Source: Saccharothrix sp. ST-888 (GTDB lineage: Bacteria > Actinomycetota > Actinomycetes > Streptomycetales > Streptomycetaceae). From it: DNA of 64,000 nt. The notes beneath the pieces are model-generated. The model saw nothing but the letters and a program-made list of their open reading frames with translations, was not told the DNA's origin and did not search any database. Made by a program: the position numbers and the translations under genes. The stretch covers positions 1 through 64,000 of the forward strand of contig NZ_JYJF01000022.1 of NCBI RefSeq assembly GCF_000955975.1, read 5' to 3'. Positions 17,569-25,951 of the stretch are shown one piece after another (positions within the stretch are counted from its first letter, which is position 1; every line of letters starts with the position of its first letter).

Positions 17569-18906
17569 ATGAGCAACCGAATCGTCATCGACGTCGTGGT
17601 GCCGCAATACCCGTTCATGCCGTACTTTCTCGACCGCACCAGGGAGTTGGCCGCGAAGTTCATGGCCGGCCACCCCGACTACCTGATCCGGGTCAGCGGC
17701 GTGGACTGGCTGTCGGTTTCGCAGGCGGTCCACGACGCGGCCCAGCAGGGCACCGCGCCCACCGTCGTGCAGTACTTCTACACCTCGGCCCAGCAGGCCC
17801 GCGACACCCGAAGGCCCGACGGGTCACCGCTGTTCACCTCGGTCGAGCGGGCGATCGCGGGGCGGACCGAGATCCTCGGCGAGCCGGTCGTCCTCGGCGA
17901 CGTCGCGCCGGCGGCCCGGCGGTACTACACCTACGACGGTGAAGTGGTGGCCATGCCACCACTCACCTCGACCACCCTGCTCTACGCCAACACCACCGTG
18001 CTGAACCGGGCCGGGATCACCGAAGTCCCACAGACCTGGGCCGGAATCGAGGCCGCGTGCCGGGCCGTCGCCGCGCTCCCGGACGGACCGGCCCACGCGA
18101 TCACCTGGCCCAATCACGGCTGGTGGTTCCAGCAGTCGGCGGCCCAGCAGGGTGCGCTGCTGGCCGACCACGACAACGGTCGTTCCGGCCGCGCCGAGCA
18201 GGTGTACCTCGACTCGGACGCGATGCTGGCCTACGTCGAGTGGTGGCGGCGGCTGCACCGCGCGGGCCTGTACCGCTACCACCCCAGCCGGGTGAACACG
18301 GAGGTCGACTGGGACGCCAACTTCCGTGCCTTCGCCGACCAGCAGGTCGCCTTCACCCTCACCACCTCGGTCGAGGCGGCGCGGATGGCCCAGGCCGGCC
18401 GGGACGGCGGCTTCGCGGTGCGGGCCTGCCGGATGCCGTACAACGAGCAGGTGCCCTACGCGGGCAACGTGATCGGCGGGGACGCGCTCTGGCTGGCCGA
18501 CGGCCTCGACCAGGAGACCCAGGACGGCGCCCTGGCCTTCATGCAGTACCTGAACACGCCCCGCACGGCGGCCGACCGGCATCGGGAGACCGGCTTCATC
18601 CCGGTCACCGGCGACGCGATCGAACTGCTGGAGCGGGAAGGCTGGTTCGAGCAGAACCCGCACTTCCGTACGGCGCTGGACCAGCTCGCCGCCAACGACG
18701 GTTCGCCGGCCGCGCAGGGCGCGCTGCTCGGGGACTTCGCCGGGATCCAGGACGTCATGACCCGCGCCATGCACGACGTCCTGGTCTCCGACGTGGACCC
18801 GCGGGCCCGCTTCACCCAGGCGAACGCCGAGGCCCAGCAGCTGCTGGACGACTACAACGCCGCCTGCCGGGGGCTGCGGCCCCGAGGCCCGATCAGGGTC
18901 GGCTGA
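17569..18906 (+). CDS. Solute-binding-protein-like protein without signal peptide
   Basis: This 445-aa protein resembles carbohydrate/glycerol-phosphate (UgpB-type) ABC solute-binding proteins: a two-lobe pattern with YYTYDGEVVAMPPLTSTTLLYAN, then TWPNHGWWFQQ and MQYLNTPRTAADRHRETGFIPV. There is no signal peptide or lipobox: residues 1-15 (MSNRIVIDVVVPQYP) start directly with the first beta strand, and the frame closes with TAA at 17527-17529. It should therefore be cytoplasmic. No permease or ATPase genes are nearby. It may bind or sequester an intermediate or product; this is inferred. It starts divergent from the hydroxylase and ends seven bases from the convergent condensation gene. Confidence 0.8.
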   Translation: MSNRIVIDVVVPQYPFMPYFLDRTRELAAKFMAGHPDYLIRVSGVDWLSVSQAVHDAAQQGTAPTVVQYFYTSAQQARDTRRPDGSPLFTSVERAIAGRTEILGEPVVLGDVAPAARRYYTYDGEVVAMPPLTSTTLLYANTTVLNRAGITEVPQTWAGIEAACRAVAALPDGPAHAITWPNHGWWFQQSAAQQGALLADHDNGRSGRAEQVYLDSDAMLAYVEWWRRLHRAGLYRYHPSRVNTEVDWDANFRAFADQQVAFTLTTSVEAARMAQAGRDGGFAVRACRMPYNEQVPYAGNVIGGDALWLADGLDQETQDGALAFMQYLNTPRTAADRHRETGFIPVTGDAIELLEREGWFEQNPHFRTALDQLAANDGSPAAQGALLGDFAGIQDVMTRAMHDVLVSDVDPRARFTQANAEAQQLLDDYNAACRGLRPRGPIRVG

Positions 18907-18913
18907 GCAGGCG

Positions 18914-20302
18914 TCAGGAACGCTCGGGGCGGAGCTCCAGCGGCGCGTCCGGCGCCTGGACCAACTCCCGCAGTACCTCGCGGAACCGGTCCACCAGCTC
19001 CGCCACCGAGCGTTCGTCGTAGAGGTTGCTGTTGTACTGGATGCCCGCGACCACATCGCCGGCCGGGTCGAGGTTGAGCGTCCACAACGCGCCGTTGGGC
19101 ACGTCCGAGCCCACCGGCTGCGAGGTGAGCCGGCGCCGCACCTCGGTGTACTCGAGGTCCCCGATCAGCTCCCCGTCCAGGAGGAACGGGAACGGGAAGA
19201 CCTGGAAGACACAGGCCGCCCGGCCGTCCTCCAGCGTCGGCAGCATCAACTCCGGCGCCTCGGCGAGGATCTGGCCGAACGGAAGGTCATGGGCGTACGC
19301 CTCCAGACTCGTGGTGCGGATGCGGGCGACCACCTCGGCGAAGCTGCGGCACCCGGCGAGCTCCGTGCGCAGCGGCAGGAAGTTGAAGAACGGCCCGACC
19401 GTGTGGTGGAACCGGTCCTCACCGCGCCCCGGCGAGAACGTCGGCACCACCAAGTCCGTGCTTCCGGTGGTCCGCTGGACGAGCACCGCGAACGCGCCGA
19501 GCAGCACCATGAAGGGCGTGCTGCGCAGGGCCCTGGAGATCTCCACGGCCCGCGAGGTCAGTTCGGCGTCGACGGTGAAGCGGTGGACAGCGGTGGACTC
19601 CGGCAGGCCGGTCGACTTCGGCCGGTCGGTGGGCACCGAGAGGATCCGGGCGCCGGCGAGCTGCTCGCGCCAGAAGGCGCGCGAGCTCTCCAGCGCCGGA
19701 TCATCGGCCAACTCCCGTTGCCAGGCCGAGAATTCGCGGTACGGCAGAGCGGTCGGCAGCTCTTCCGTCCGGTGCCCGCGGCGCGCGGCGTAGCAGGTGG
19801 CGAGGTCGCGGATGATCAGCCGCACCGACCAGCCGTCGGCCGCGGTGTGGTGCACGATCAGGACGAGGACCGCGTCGTCCTCGTCGAAGCGGAGCAAGGT
19901 GGCTTTCAGTAGCGGGAGTTCACGCGCGCTGATGGTGCCCGACTCGACCTCGGCGATCAGCTCTTCCACCGCCCCCTCGCGCGCCGCCGGATCCATCCCC
20001 GCCGCCTCCCGCAGCTCCAGCCGCACCGGGGACGGCGGGTGGATCTCCTGGTACCGCTCGCCGTCGCCCCGGACGATCGCGGTCCGCAGCGCCTCGTGGC
20101 GGACCACGACATCGTCCAGTGCCTGTTGCAGGGCCCCGGCGTCGGCCTTCCCGCGCAGGCGCCAGCCGTGCACGATGTGGAACCGCGGGCCGAACGGCCC
20201 CTGGTCGTCACCGCGGTCGAATCCGCACAGGAAATCCTGGTTGAAGGAGAGCGGAATCCTGCTGGCCGGGTCGTCGGACTGCAGCTTCCCATCGGAACTC
20301 AT
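18914..20302 (-). CDS. Stand-alone NRPS condensation enzyme (SgcC5-like)
   Basis: This 462-aa protein is a free-standing condensation domain with the catalytic motif HHTAADGWS (about residues 155-163), LPYREFSAW, and the late motif GPFFNFLPLRT. In C-1027, SgcC5 joins a PCP-bound beta-tyrosine derivative to the enediyne core as an ester, and related enzymes can form amides. Here it would transfer the acyl group from the A-PCP protein (13939-15693). The start at ATG 20302 follows a GAGAGG site. It is divergent from the monooxygenase at 20480. Confidence 0.92.
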   Translation of the reverse strand: MSSDGKLQSDDPASRIPLSFNQDFLCGFDRGDDQGPFGPRFHIVHGWRLRGKADAGALQQALDDVVVRHEALRTAIVRGDGERYQEIHPPSPVRLELREAAGMDPAAREGAVEELIAEVESGTISARELPLLKATLLRFDEDDAVLVLIVHHTAADGWSVRLIIRDLATCYAARRGHRTEELPTALPYREFSAWQRELADDPALESSRAFWREQLAGARILSVPTDRPKSTGLPESTAVHRFTVDAELTSRAVEISRALRSTPFMVLLGAFAVLVQRTTGSTDLVVPTFSPGRGEDRFHHTVGPFFNFLPLRTELAGCRSFAEVVARIRTTSLEAYAHDLPFGQILAEAPELMLPTLEDGRAACVFQVFPFPFLLDGELIGDLEYTEVRRRLTSQPVGSDVPNGALWTLNLDPAGDVVAGIQYNSNLYDERSVAELVDRFREVLRELVQAPDAPLELRPERS

Positions 20303-20386
20303 CGGGCATTCCTCTCGCTGGTGCCAGTCGAATTCGCCCGGGAACCGTAGCAACTGCCCTACCGCCTCGGTTCTTCGAACGTGCTC

Positions 20387-20401
20387 GCAATCCGGGAGGT
20401 G
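20387..20401 (+). promoter_or_regulatory. Regulon element copy 6 (GCAATCCGGGAGGTG)
   Basis: It matches the consensus at 14 of 15 positions on the plus strand, 78 bases before the monooxygenase start at 20480 and facing it. It could also serve the divergent condensation gene (start 20302). Confidence 0.65.
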
Positions 20402-20479
20402 CGCCGCCGGATGGCTGCGGGCGACCCTTGCCGAAAAGCCCACCCGGCCACGGTAGAAGAACAGAGGAGCTGCGCTGCA

Positions 20480-21721
20480 ATGACGGTCACCACGAATGTC
20501 GTAGGGTCGAGCTCACCGCTGCCGCCCGAACCCGGCCTGACGCCGGCCGAGATCATCGCCAGGGCCGAGGCCATCGCACCGACCCTGGTGGCACGGCAGG
20601 CCGAGACCGAACAGCGCACCTACTATGCCCAGGACACCCACGAGGAATTCGCCACCGCGGGCTTCTACCGGATTCTCGTCCCCAAGCGGTACGGCGGGTA
20701 CGAATTCGGCATCGACACCTTCCTGCGGGTGTCGACGGCACTGGCCCGCGGCTGCCCGTCGACCGGCTGGATGTTCTGCCTCGGCGCCACCCACGCGCTT
20801 CCGGCGGCCTCGCTGTTCAGCGAGCGGGCCCAGGCCGAACTGTTCCGCGACGGCGACTTCATCTGCCCGGCCACCATCGTGCCGAGCGGTTCGGCCGAGC
20901 GGGCCGAGGACGGCGGCTGGCTGCTCAACGGCACCTGGAACTACTGCTCGGGCTCGCCGTACGCGACGCACTTCATGGGCCACGTCCCGGCGCCCGGTGC
21001 GGACGGCGAGCCGCCGGCACCGATGCTCTTCATCGCTCCGCGCAGCGAGTTCCGCCGGCTCGACGACTGGGGCGGCCACCTGGGGCTCAAGGGCAGCGGC
21101 TCGCACAGCGTAGCGATCGAGAACGGCCGCATCCCGGCGTACTTCGCACTTCCGGGGACGCACATGAGCGAGGTCGATGTCGCCGAGGGCACACCGGGAC
21201 GCCTGCTGCACGGCAACCCGGAGTACGGCGGCGGCTCGCTCAGCTTCATGCTGCTGGAGGTCGCCTCGCTCGCCGTGGGCATGGCCCAGGGCGCGCTGGA
21301 CGCCTACGAGGAGCTGATGCTCGCCCGCACCACCCTGTTCCCGCCCATGGTCACCCGGGCCCAGCACCCGGACTACCAGTTCTGGTACGGCGAGGCGGCC
21401 GGCATGATCGCCACCGCCGAGGCGGCCGTGCTCCAGGCGGTCAGGCAGTGGCAGGAGCTGTGCGCGCGGGGTCCGGGCGCCTTCACCCGGGAGCAGGACC
21501 TGCGGATCGCCACCATCTGCCGCGAGGTGATCCGGCTGTGCTGGCACGCCGTGGAGGGGCAGCTGTTCCCCACCGCCGGTTCCAGCGCCGTCCGGCACGG
21601 CGAGCGGATCGAGCGGATCTGGCGTGACCTGTCCACCCTGCACAGCCACGCCGGGATCGGCGTCTTCCTGTCCTCGGTGACCACCCGGGAGCTGGCCCGC
21701 GCCCGGTTCGGCGTCAAGTAG
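20480..21721 (+). CDS. Second acyl-CoA dehydrogenase-fold flavin monooxygenase
   Basis: This 413-aa protein is of the same superfamily as 1433-2611. It has LVPKRYGGYEFG, WLLNGTWNYCSGSPYATHFM in the central domain, GLKGSGSHSV in the flavin loop and a C-terminal helical domain ending RDLSTLHSHAGIG. As in HsaA-type enzymes it should use free reduced flavin to hydroxylate an aromatic or polyketide substrate. ATG 20480 follows GAGGAG. The BBE-like gene at 21748 is 26 bases downstream in the same unit, under regulon element copy 6. Confidence 0.88.
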   Translation: MTVTTNVVGSSSPLPPEPGLTPAEIIARAEAIAPTLVARQAETEQRTYYAQDTHEEFATAGFYRILVPKRYGGYEFGIDTFLRVSTALARGCPSTGWMFCLGATHALPAASLFSERAQAELFRDGDFICPATIVPSGSAERAEDGGWLLNGTWNYCSGSPYATHFMGHVPAPGADGEPPAPMLFIAPRSEFRRLDDWGGHLGLKGSGSHSVAIENGRIPAYFALPGTHMSEVDVAEGTPGRLLHGNPEYGGGSLSFMLLEVASLAVGMAQGALDAYEELMLARTTLFPPMVTRAQHPDYQFWYGEAAGMIATAEAAVLQAVRQWQELCARGPGAFTREQDLRIATICREVIRLCWHAVEGQLFPTAGSSAVRHGERIERIWRDLSTLHSHAGIGVFLSSVTTRELARARFGVK

Positions 21722-21747
21722 CCCGCCCTCGGAAGGAGAACCAGCCC

Positions 21748-23133
21748 ATGAACGGGACCGACCAGTCCGCCGCGGCCGTCGCACGGCCCGGGGAGCCGGC
21801 GTTCGCCGCCGCGACCGCGGTGTTCAACCTGGCGGCGCCGGTGCGTCCGGCGGCAGCGGTGACGGTCCGGACCGCCGACCAGGTCCGGGCCGCGCTCCGC
21901 CACGCGGAAGCCGAGCAGCTGTGGGTGCGGGTGCACACCAGTGGGCACGCCGCCTCCTCGGCCCGCCCGATGGACGGCTCGCTGCTGATCCGGACCGAGC
22001 CGGCCGGCCCGGTCGAGGTCGACCCGCAGACCCGCACGGCCCGGATCCCGGCGGGCACCCGCTGGGGCGCCGTGGTCGAGGCGGCCGCCCGGCACGGGCT
22101 GGCGGCTCCGCACGGCTCCTCGCCGACCGTCGGCGCGGTCGGCTACCTGCTGCGCGGCGGGATCAGCTTCTACGGCCGCCGGGCGGGGCTCGCCGTGAAC
22201 AGCGTCCGGGCGGTCGAACTCGTCACGCCGGACGGCGAGTTGCGCCGGGTGGACGGTACGGCCGACCCGGAGCTGTTCTGGGCCCTGCGCGGTGGCGGCG
22301 GCGGCCTCGGCGTCGTCACCGCGGTCGAGATCGGGCTGTTCCCGGCCGCCCGGGTGGTCACCGGAGCGGCCTTCTGGCCCGCGGTGCACGGCCCCGAGCT
22401 GCTCTCCCGCTGGCTGCGGTGGACCCGGGACGCGCCCTCGGCCGTCACCACCGCCCTGCGGGTGCTGAACTTCCCGGCCGTGCCCGGGATCCCACCGGTG
22501 CTGACCGGCGGCCCGGTCGTCTGCCTGGCCGGGGTGGTACTCGGTCCCACCGCGGACGACCTGGCCACCGCCGAGGCCCAGGCCGAGGAGCTACTCGGCC
22601 CGCTCCGCGCGGTCGCCGAGCCGGTGTTCGACACCTGGTGCACCACCACGCCCCCCGCCGTGGTCCGGACCCACATGGATCCCACCGATCCGGTACCGGT
22701 GGTCGGCGACCATCTGCTGCTCTCCGAGCTCGATGGGCAGGGCGCCGAGGTCTTCCTCCAGGTCCTCGGCGAGGGCTCGGGATCACCGCTGGTCAATGCC
22801 GAGCTGCGCCAGCTCGGCGGCGCCCTCGCGGTGCCCGATCCGGACGGCGGTGCGCTGAGCCACCTCGAAGCCGCCTTCGCCTTCACGGCCGGCGGCCTGG
22901 CGGTCGATCCGGTCGCGACGGCCGCGATCCGGAGCCACTGCGCCAAAGTCCGTTCGGCACTCGCACCCTGGGACTCCGGGTGGACCGCGCCGACACTGGT
23001 CGAGCGACTCGACCAGCCGCAGCGGCATCTGTCGCCCGAGGCGGTCGAGCGGCTGGACCGGATCCGCCGCCGGGTCGACCGTTCCGGGCGCTTCCGCCAC
23101 GACGTCCCGCCGGGCGCCTCGGCCCGTTACTGA
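21748..23133 (+). CDS. FAD-binding oxidase (BBE-like), monocovalent
   Basis: This 461-aa protein has the FAD-binding type 4 fold: the flavin-linking His is in VHTSGHAA, with AVEVGxxx-like sheet residues and LRGGGGGLGVVTAVEI near residue 185. Unlike the oxidase at 8729, the site for the second cysteinyl link reads HGSSPTVGAVGYLLRGG, with Ser where Cys would be, so only the His bond is expected. It probably oxidises an alcohol or catalyses dehydrogenation of the product of the preceding monooxygenase. It ends just before a long bidirectional terminator. Confidence 0.88.
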   Translation: MNGTDQSAAAVARPGEPAFAAATAVFNLAAPVRPAAAVTVRTADQVRAALRHAEAEQLWVRVHTSGHAASSARPMDGSLLIRTEPAGPVEVDPQTRTARIPAGTRWGAVVEAAARHGLAAPHGSSPTVGAVGYLLRGGISFYGRRAGLAVNSVRAVELVTPDGELRRVDGTADPELFWALRGGGGGLGVVTAVEIGLFPAARVVTGAAFWPAVHGPELLSRWLRWTRDAPSAVTTALRVLNFPAVPGIPPVLTGGPVVCLAGVVLGPTADDLATAEAQAEELLGPLRAVAEPVFDTWCTTTPPAVVRTHMDPTDPVPVVGDHLLLSELDGQGAEVFLQVLGEGSGSPLVNAELRQLGGALAVPDPDGGALSHLEAAFAFTAGGLAVDPVATAAIRSHCAKVRSALAPWDSGWTAPTLVERLDQPQRHLSPEAVERLDRIRRRVDRSGRFRHDVPPGASARY

Positions 23134-23140
23134 CCGCAGG

Positions 23141-23191
23141 CCGAAAGCGCCCTCCGTACCGGCAGTCCACCGGTGCGGAGGGCGCTTTCGG
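23141..23191. terminator. Long bidirectional hairpin terminator
   Basis: A 16-bp perfect outer stem (23141-23156 with 23176-23191) continues through one wobble pair and five further pairs to a seven-base loop. It sits between convergent genes ending at 23133 and 23203. Confidence 0.85.
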
Positions 23192-23202
23192 CGGGTGTGC
23201 CG

Positions 23203-24003
23203 CTACCGGCCGTCGGAGAACTGGCCGGGGGTGCGGCCGGGACCGGCCGGGCCTCGGTAGCACTGGGCGATGTCCAGCCAGTGGTCGGCCTCCCGGCCCA
23301 CCGCGCTGAGGGCGAGGTCGTCGCGGTGGCGGCGCCGGGTGGCCAGCAGGCAGAGGTCGGCGGCCGGACCGGAGATCCGCTGCTCGGCATCGGCCGGACC
23401 GTGGGCCCACAACGCGCCCGACGGCGCGGTGATTTCGAAGCGGAACTGCACCTCGGGCACCGCCAGCCCGCGCGCGTGGTAGCCGAAGTCCCAGACCCGC
23501 GTGACGAATTCGACCAGCGCCTCCAGCCGGTCGGTGCGCTCCGGCTTCACGCCGAGGGTGTCGGCGATGTCCTGGCCGTGCCCGAACAGCTCCATCATCC
23601 CGGCGGCGGCCAGCACCGGCGCCGGGATCGCCCGGACCAGCCAGGGGACCTTCTGGCCCACCGGCACCGCGGCCAGGGCCCGCTCGGCCCCGTCCCGCTC
23701 GGCCCGCCACTTGGCCAGCAGGCCGGACCGCGGGGACGCCAGGTAGGGCATCAGCACGGCCTGGATGGCCGCGTTGAAGTCCGGTCCCATCTGGCCGAGT
23801 TGGGCCTCGAACAGGGCGGGCTGGCCGGCCGCGGTGGCCGCCATCCGGAAGGTGGCGGCCAGGTGGGCGACCTGGTGCGCGATCGTCCACCCCTCCGCCG
23901 GGGTGGGCAGCTCCCACTCCGCGTCCGTCAGATCGGCCACCAGGTGGTCGACCTCCGCACCCTCGGCCGCCAGGTCGGCGATGACATCCCTCGACACTGT
24001 CAC
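23203..24003 (-). CDS. DinB/maleylpyruvate-isomerase-like protein (TIGR03084 type)
   Basis: This 266-aa protein has an N-terminal four-helix metal-binding domain with EGWTIAHQVAHLA (His ligands) and MMELFGHGQDIADTLG, then a C-terminal domain. Proteins of this type use mycothiol or bind a metal and are common in actinomycetes; the precise reaction is usually unknown. In a reactive-enediyne cluster, thiol-dependent detoxification or an isomerisation step are both possible. It follows the MFS gene by 81 bases on the same strand, so co-transcription with the exporter is likely. Confidence 0.85.
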   Translation of the reverse strand: MTVSRDVIADLAAEGAEVDHLVADLTDAEWELPTPAEGWTIAHQVAHLAATFRMAATAAGQPALFEAQLGQMGPDFNAAIQAVLMPYLASPRSGLLAKWRAERDGAERALAAVPVGQKVPWLVRAIPAPVLAAAGMMELFGHGQDIADTLGVKPERTDRLEALVEFVTRVWDFGYHARGLAVPEVQFRFEITAPSGALWAHGPADAEQRISGPAADLCLLATRRRHRDDLALSAVGREADHWLDIAQCYRGPAGPGRTPGQFSDGR

Positions 24004-24084
24004 GCGACGGTTCCTCTCGCTCGATGAGACCGGAACTTGCGCTGCGCACCGTCACGTCATGGCACCGTGACGACAGTTCCAGTA

Positions 24085-25620
24085 TCAGTCGCGCACGGCT
24101 TCGGCTCTTCTCCCCGACTGCTGATCCAGCGGCTCCAGGCCGGCGTACCAGGCGCCGCCCAACGCCTGCTGCCGGCGTCCGATCAGCCAGGCAGCGCCCG
24201 CGCAGAGCAGCGCGAGGACCGCCACGGCGACCAGCACCCGGGAGGCCGAGGAGACCAGACCGGCCAGCAGCAGCGGTCCGCACAGCCCGCCGAGCCGGTT
24301 GAACAGCGAGACCGTGGCGGTGGCCCGGCCGCGGACACCGGGGGCGGCCAGGTCGGCCGCGATCGGCAGGAAGACCGCCGCCATGGTGTTCACCGCGAAC
24401 AGCGCCGCCACCAGCGCGCCCGCGCAGACCCAGCGGACCGCCGTCACCGCACCGCTCGCGGTGAGCGCGAGCAGCAGCAGGGCCGTCGCGGTGGCCAGCG
24501 CGGCCGCCAGCACGATCGGGCCGTACCGGCGGTACCCCCGCATCAGCAGCAGCGCACACGGCACCATGGCGACCGCCGCCACGGTGAGCATCTTGTTGGC
24601 CGTGCCCACCGGCACCCCACCGAGCCGGGCGAGGCTCGGCACCCAGGTGGTCAGCCCGAAGGTCAGCACGCCGATCAGCACCGCGAAGGTGCGCTGCGCG
24701 CCGAAGCCGAAGGCCCGGGCCGCCGCCACCGGCGGACGGTCCGCGGACTCGGAGCGCCGCGGCTGGGCGGAGAAGTCCGGCACCAGCGGGGTCAGCAGCA
24801 CCAGCACCAGCCCGGTCGGCGCGCCGATCAGCCACAGCACGCGCCAGCCGTAGACCGGTTCGAGCCAGGTGGCGGACCCGGCGGCCACCAGGTAGCCGAC
24901 CGCGGTGGCCACCACCGAGAGAGCGACCACCACGGAACCGCGCACCCGGCCGCCGAAGGTCTCCGTGAGCAGGGTGATCAGCAGTGGCGCGAGCCCGCCG
25001 ACGGCCATGCCCATCAGTCCGCACATCACGAGGTTGCCGGCGAAGGAGGGCATCGAGCCGCAGACGCTGGTGACGGTGAAGCCGATGGTGGCGAGCAGGT
25101 ACGAACCGCGCCGCCCGAACCGCTCGGACAGCGCGGCGAAGAGCACCGCCCCCGTCGCCGTCCCGGCCAGCCCGGCCACCGCCAGCAGCGAGGCGGTCTT
25201 CGGGTCGAGGCCGTACTCGGCGCGCATACCGGGGATGACGAAGCCCAGCGTGGAGGTCTTGCTGATGTCGATGGTGAGCGCGGCGGTGCCGATGACGGCG
25301 ATCAGCACCCGGTGCCCGGTCCAGGCGGGCCGGGGGCGCTCGGCGCTCGCGGCCCGCCTGCGCAGGCTCACGCCGAGCACCACGACCAGCAGCCCGGCCA
25401 CGGCCAGGAACATCTCCGGCATCCGGGACAGCGGCATGCCGTGCAGCGGGTGCAGTGCCGAGGTCTTCTTGATCGGCACCGCCATGTCGGCCATCGCCGG
25501 GTCCATCGAGAAGGCGTTGCGGAAGCCTAAGGCCGATCCGGCCAGCGCGACCACGGTCCCGGCGGTCACCAGCAGGACGGATCCGACTGATCCGGAGCGA
25601 TCAGCCTGAGGTAAGTTCAC
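24085..25620 (-). CDS. MFS efflux transporter
   Basis: This 511-aa membrane protein has an extra N-terminal region with two hydrophobic segments, then about twelve membrane spans. MFS signatures are the loop 2-3 motif ALSERFGRRGSY and a second-half equivalent near RGYRRYG. It is likely to export the enediyne or to give self-resistance, comparable to the SgcB-type exporters of other clusters. A TGACG-N3-CGTCA inverted repeat lies 18 bases before the start, and a TetR regulator is encoded about 330 bases upstream on the other strand. Confidence 0.9.
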   Translation of the reverse strand: MNLPQADRSGSVGSVLLVTAGTVVALAGSALGFRNAFSMDPAMADMAVPIKKTSALHPLHGMPLSRMPEMFLAVAGLLVVVLGVSLRRRAASAERPRPAWTGHRVLIAVIGTAALTIDISKTSTLGFVIPGMRAEYGLDPKTASLLAVAGLAGTATGAVLFAALSERFGRRGSYLLATIGFTVTSVCGSMPSFAGNLVMCGLMGMAVGGLAPLLITLLTETFGGRVRGSVVVALSVVATAVGYLVAAGSATWLEPVYGWRVLWLIGAPTGLVLVLLTPLVPDFSAQPRRSESADRPPVAAARAFGFGAQRTFAVLIGVLTFGLTTWVPSLARLGGVPVGTANKMLTVAAVAMVPCALLLMRGYRRYGPIVLAAALATATALLLLALTASGAVTAVRWVCAGALVAALFAVNTMAAVFLPIAADLAAPGVRGRATATVSLFNRLGGLCGPLLLAGLVSSASRVLVAVAVLALLCAGAAWLIGRRQQALGGAWYAGLEPLDQQSGRRAEAVRD

Positions 25621-25637
25621 TGCTATCCCAATCTGTT

Positions 25638-25650
25638 TGACGGAGCGTCA
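25638..25650. promoter_or_regulatory. Candidate TetR operator (TGACGGAGCGTCA)
   Basis: A perfect 5-3-5 inverted repeat lies 18 bases upstream of the MFS start. The TGAC...GTCA pattern is common in operators of TetR-family efflux repressors. The likely binder is the regulator at 25952. The rest of 25651-25951 contains no gene I can support, only a weaker TGCGC-N7-GCGCA repeat at 25874-25890. Confidence 0.55.
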
Positions 25651-25951
25651 GTCTCTTTACCGAATCGGGGTACCAGATGATGCCGACGCGCCCCGGCATC
25701 CGCAAGCCCCGGTGGAGCAGGGCCGGGATCCCCGGCGACCCGCTCCGGTCCCCTGCCGTACGGGCAGCGGGCAGCACACCTCCAGGCCGCCGGGGCGGCA
25801 CCGAGGGCAAACCTTCCGGCTTGCCGCGCCGGTGAAACTATGGGATGTCAACCGGCCGGCGCTTCTCGCAGCTTGCGCACGTGGCGCGCACAGCACCCGT
25901 TCGCATAACGATGTCATGAATCCGGCAGTGCGGCGTGGAAGACTGTTCGAC

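Noticed and set aside
25874..25890. TGCGC-N7-GCGCA inverted repeat as a second TetR operator
   Set aside because: It is short and such GC repeats are common by chance at this base composition; the TGACG repeat is a better candidate.
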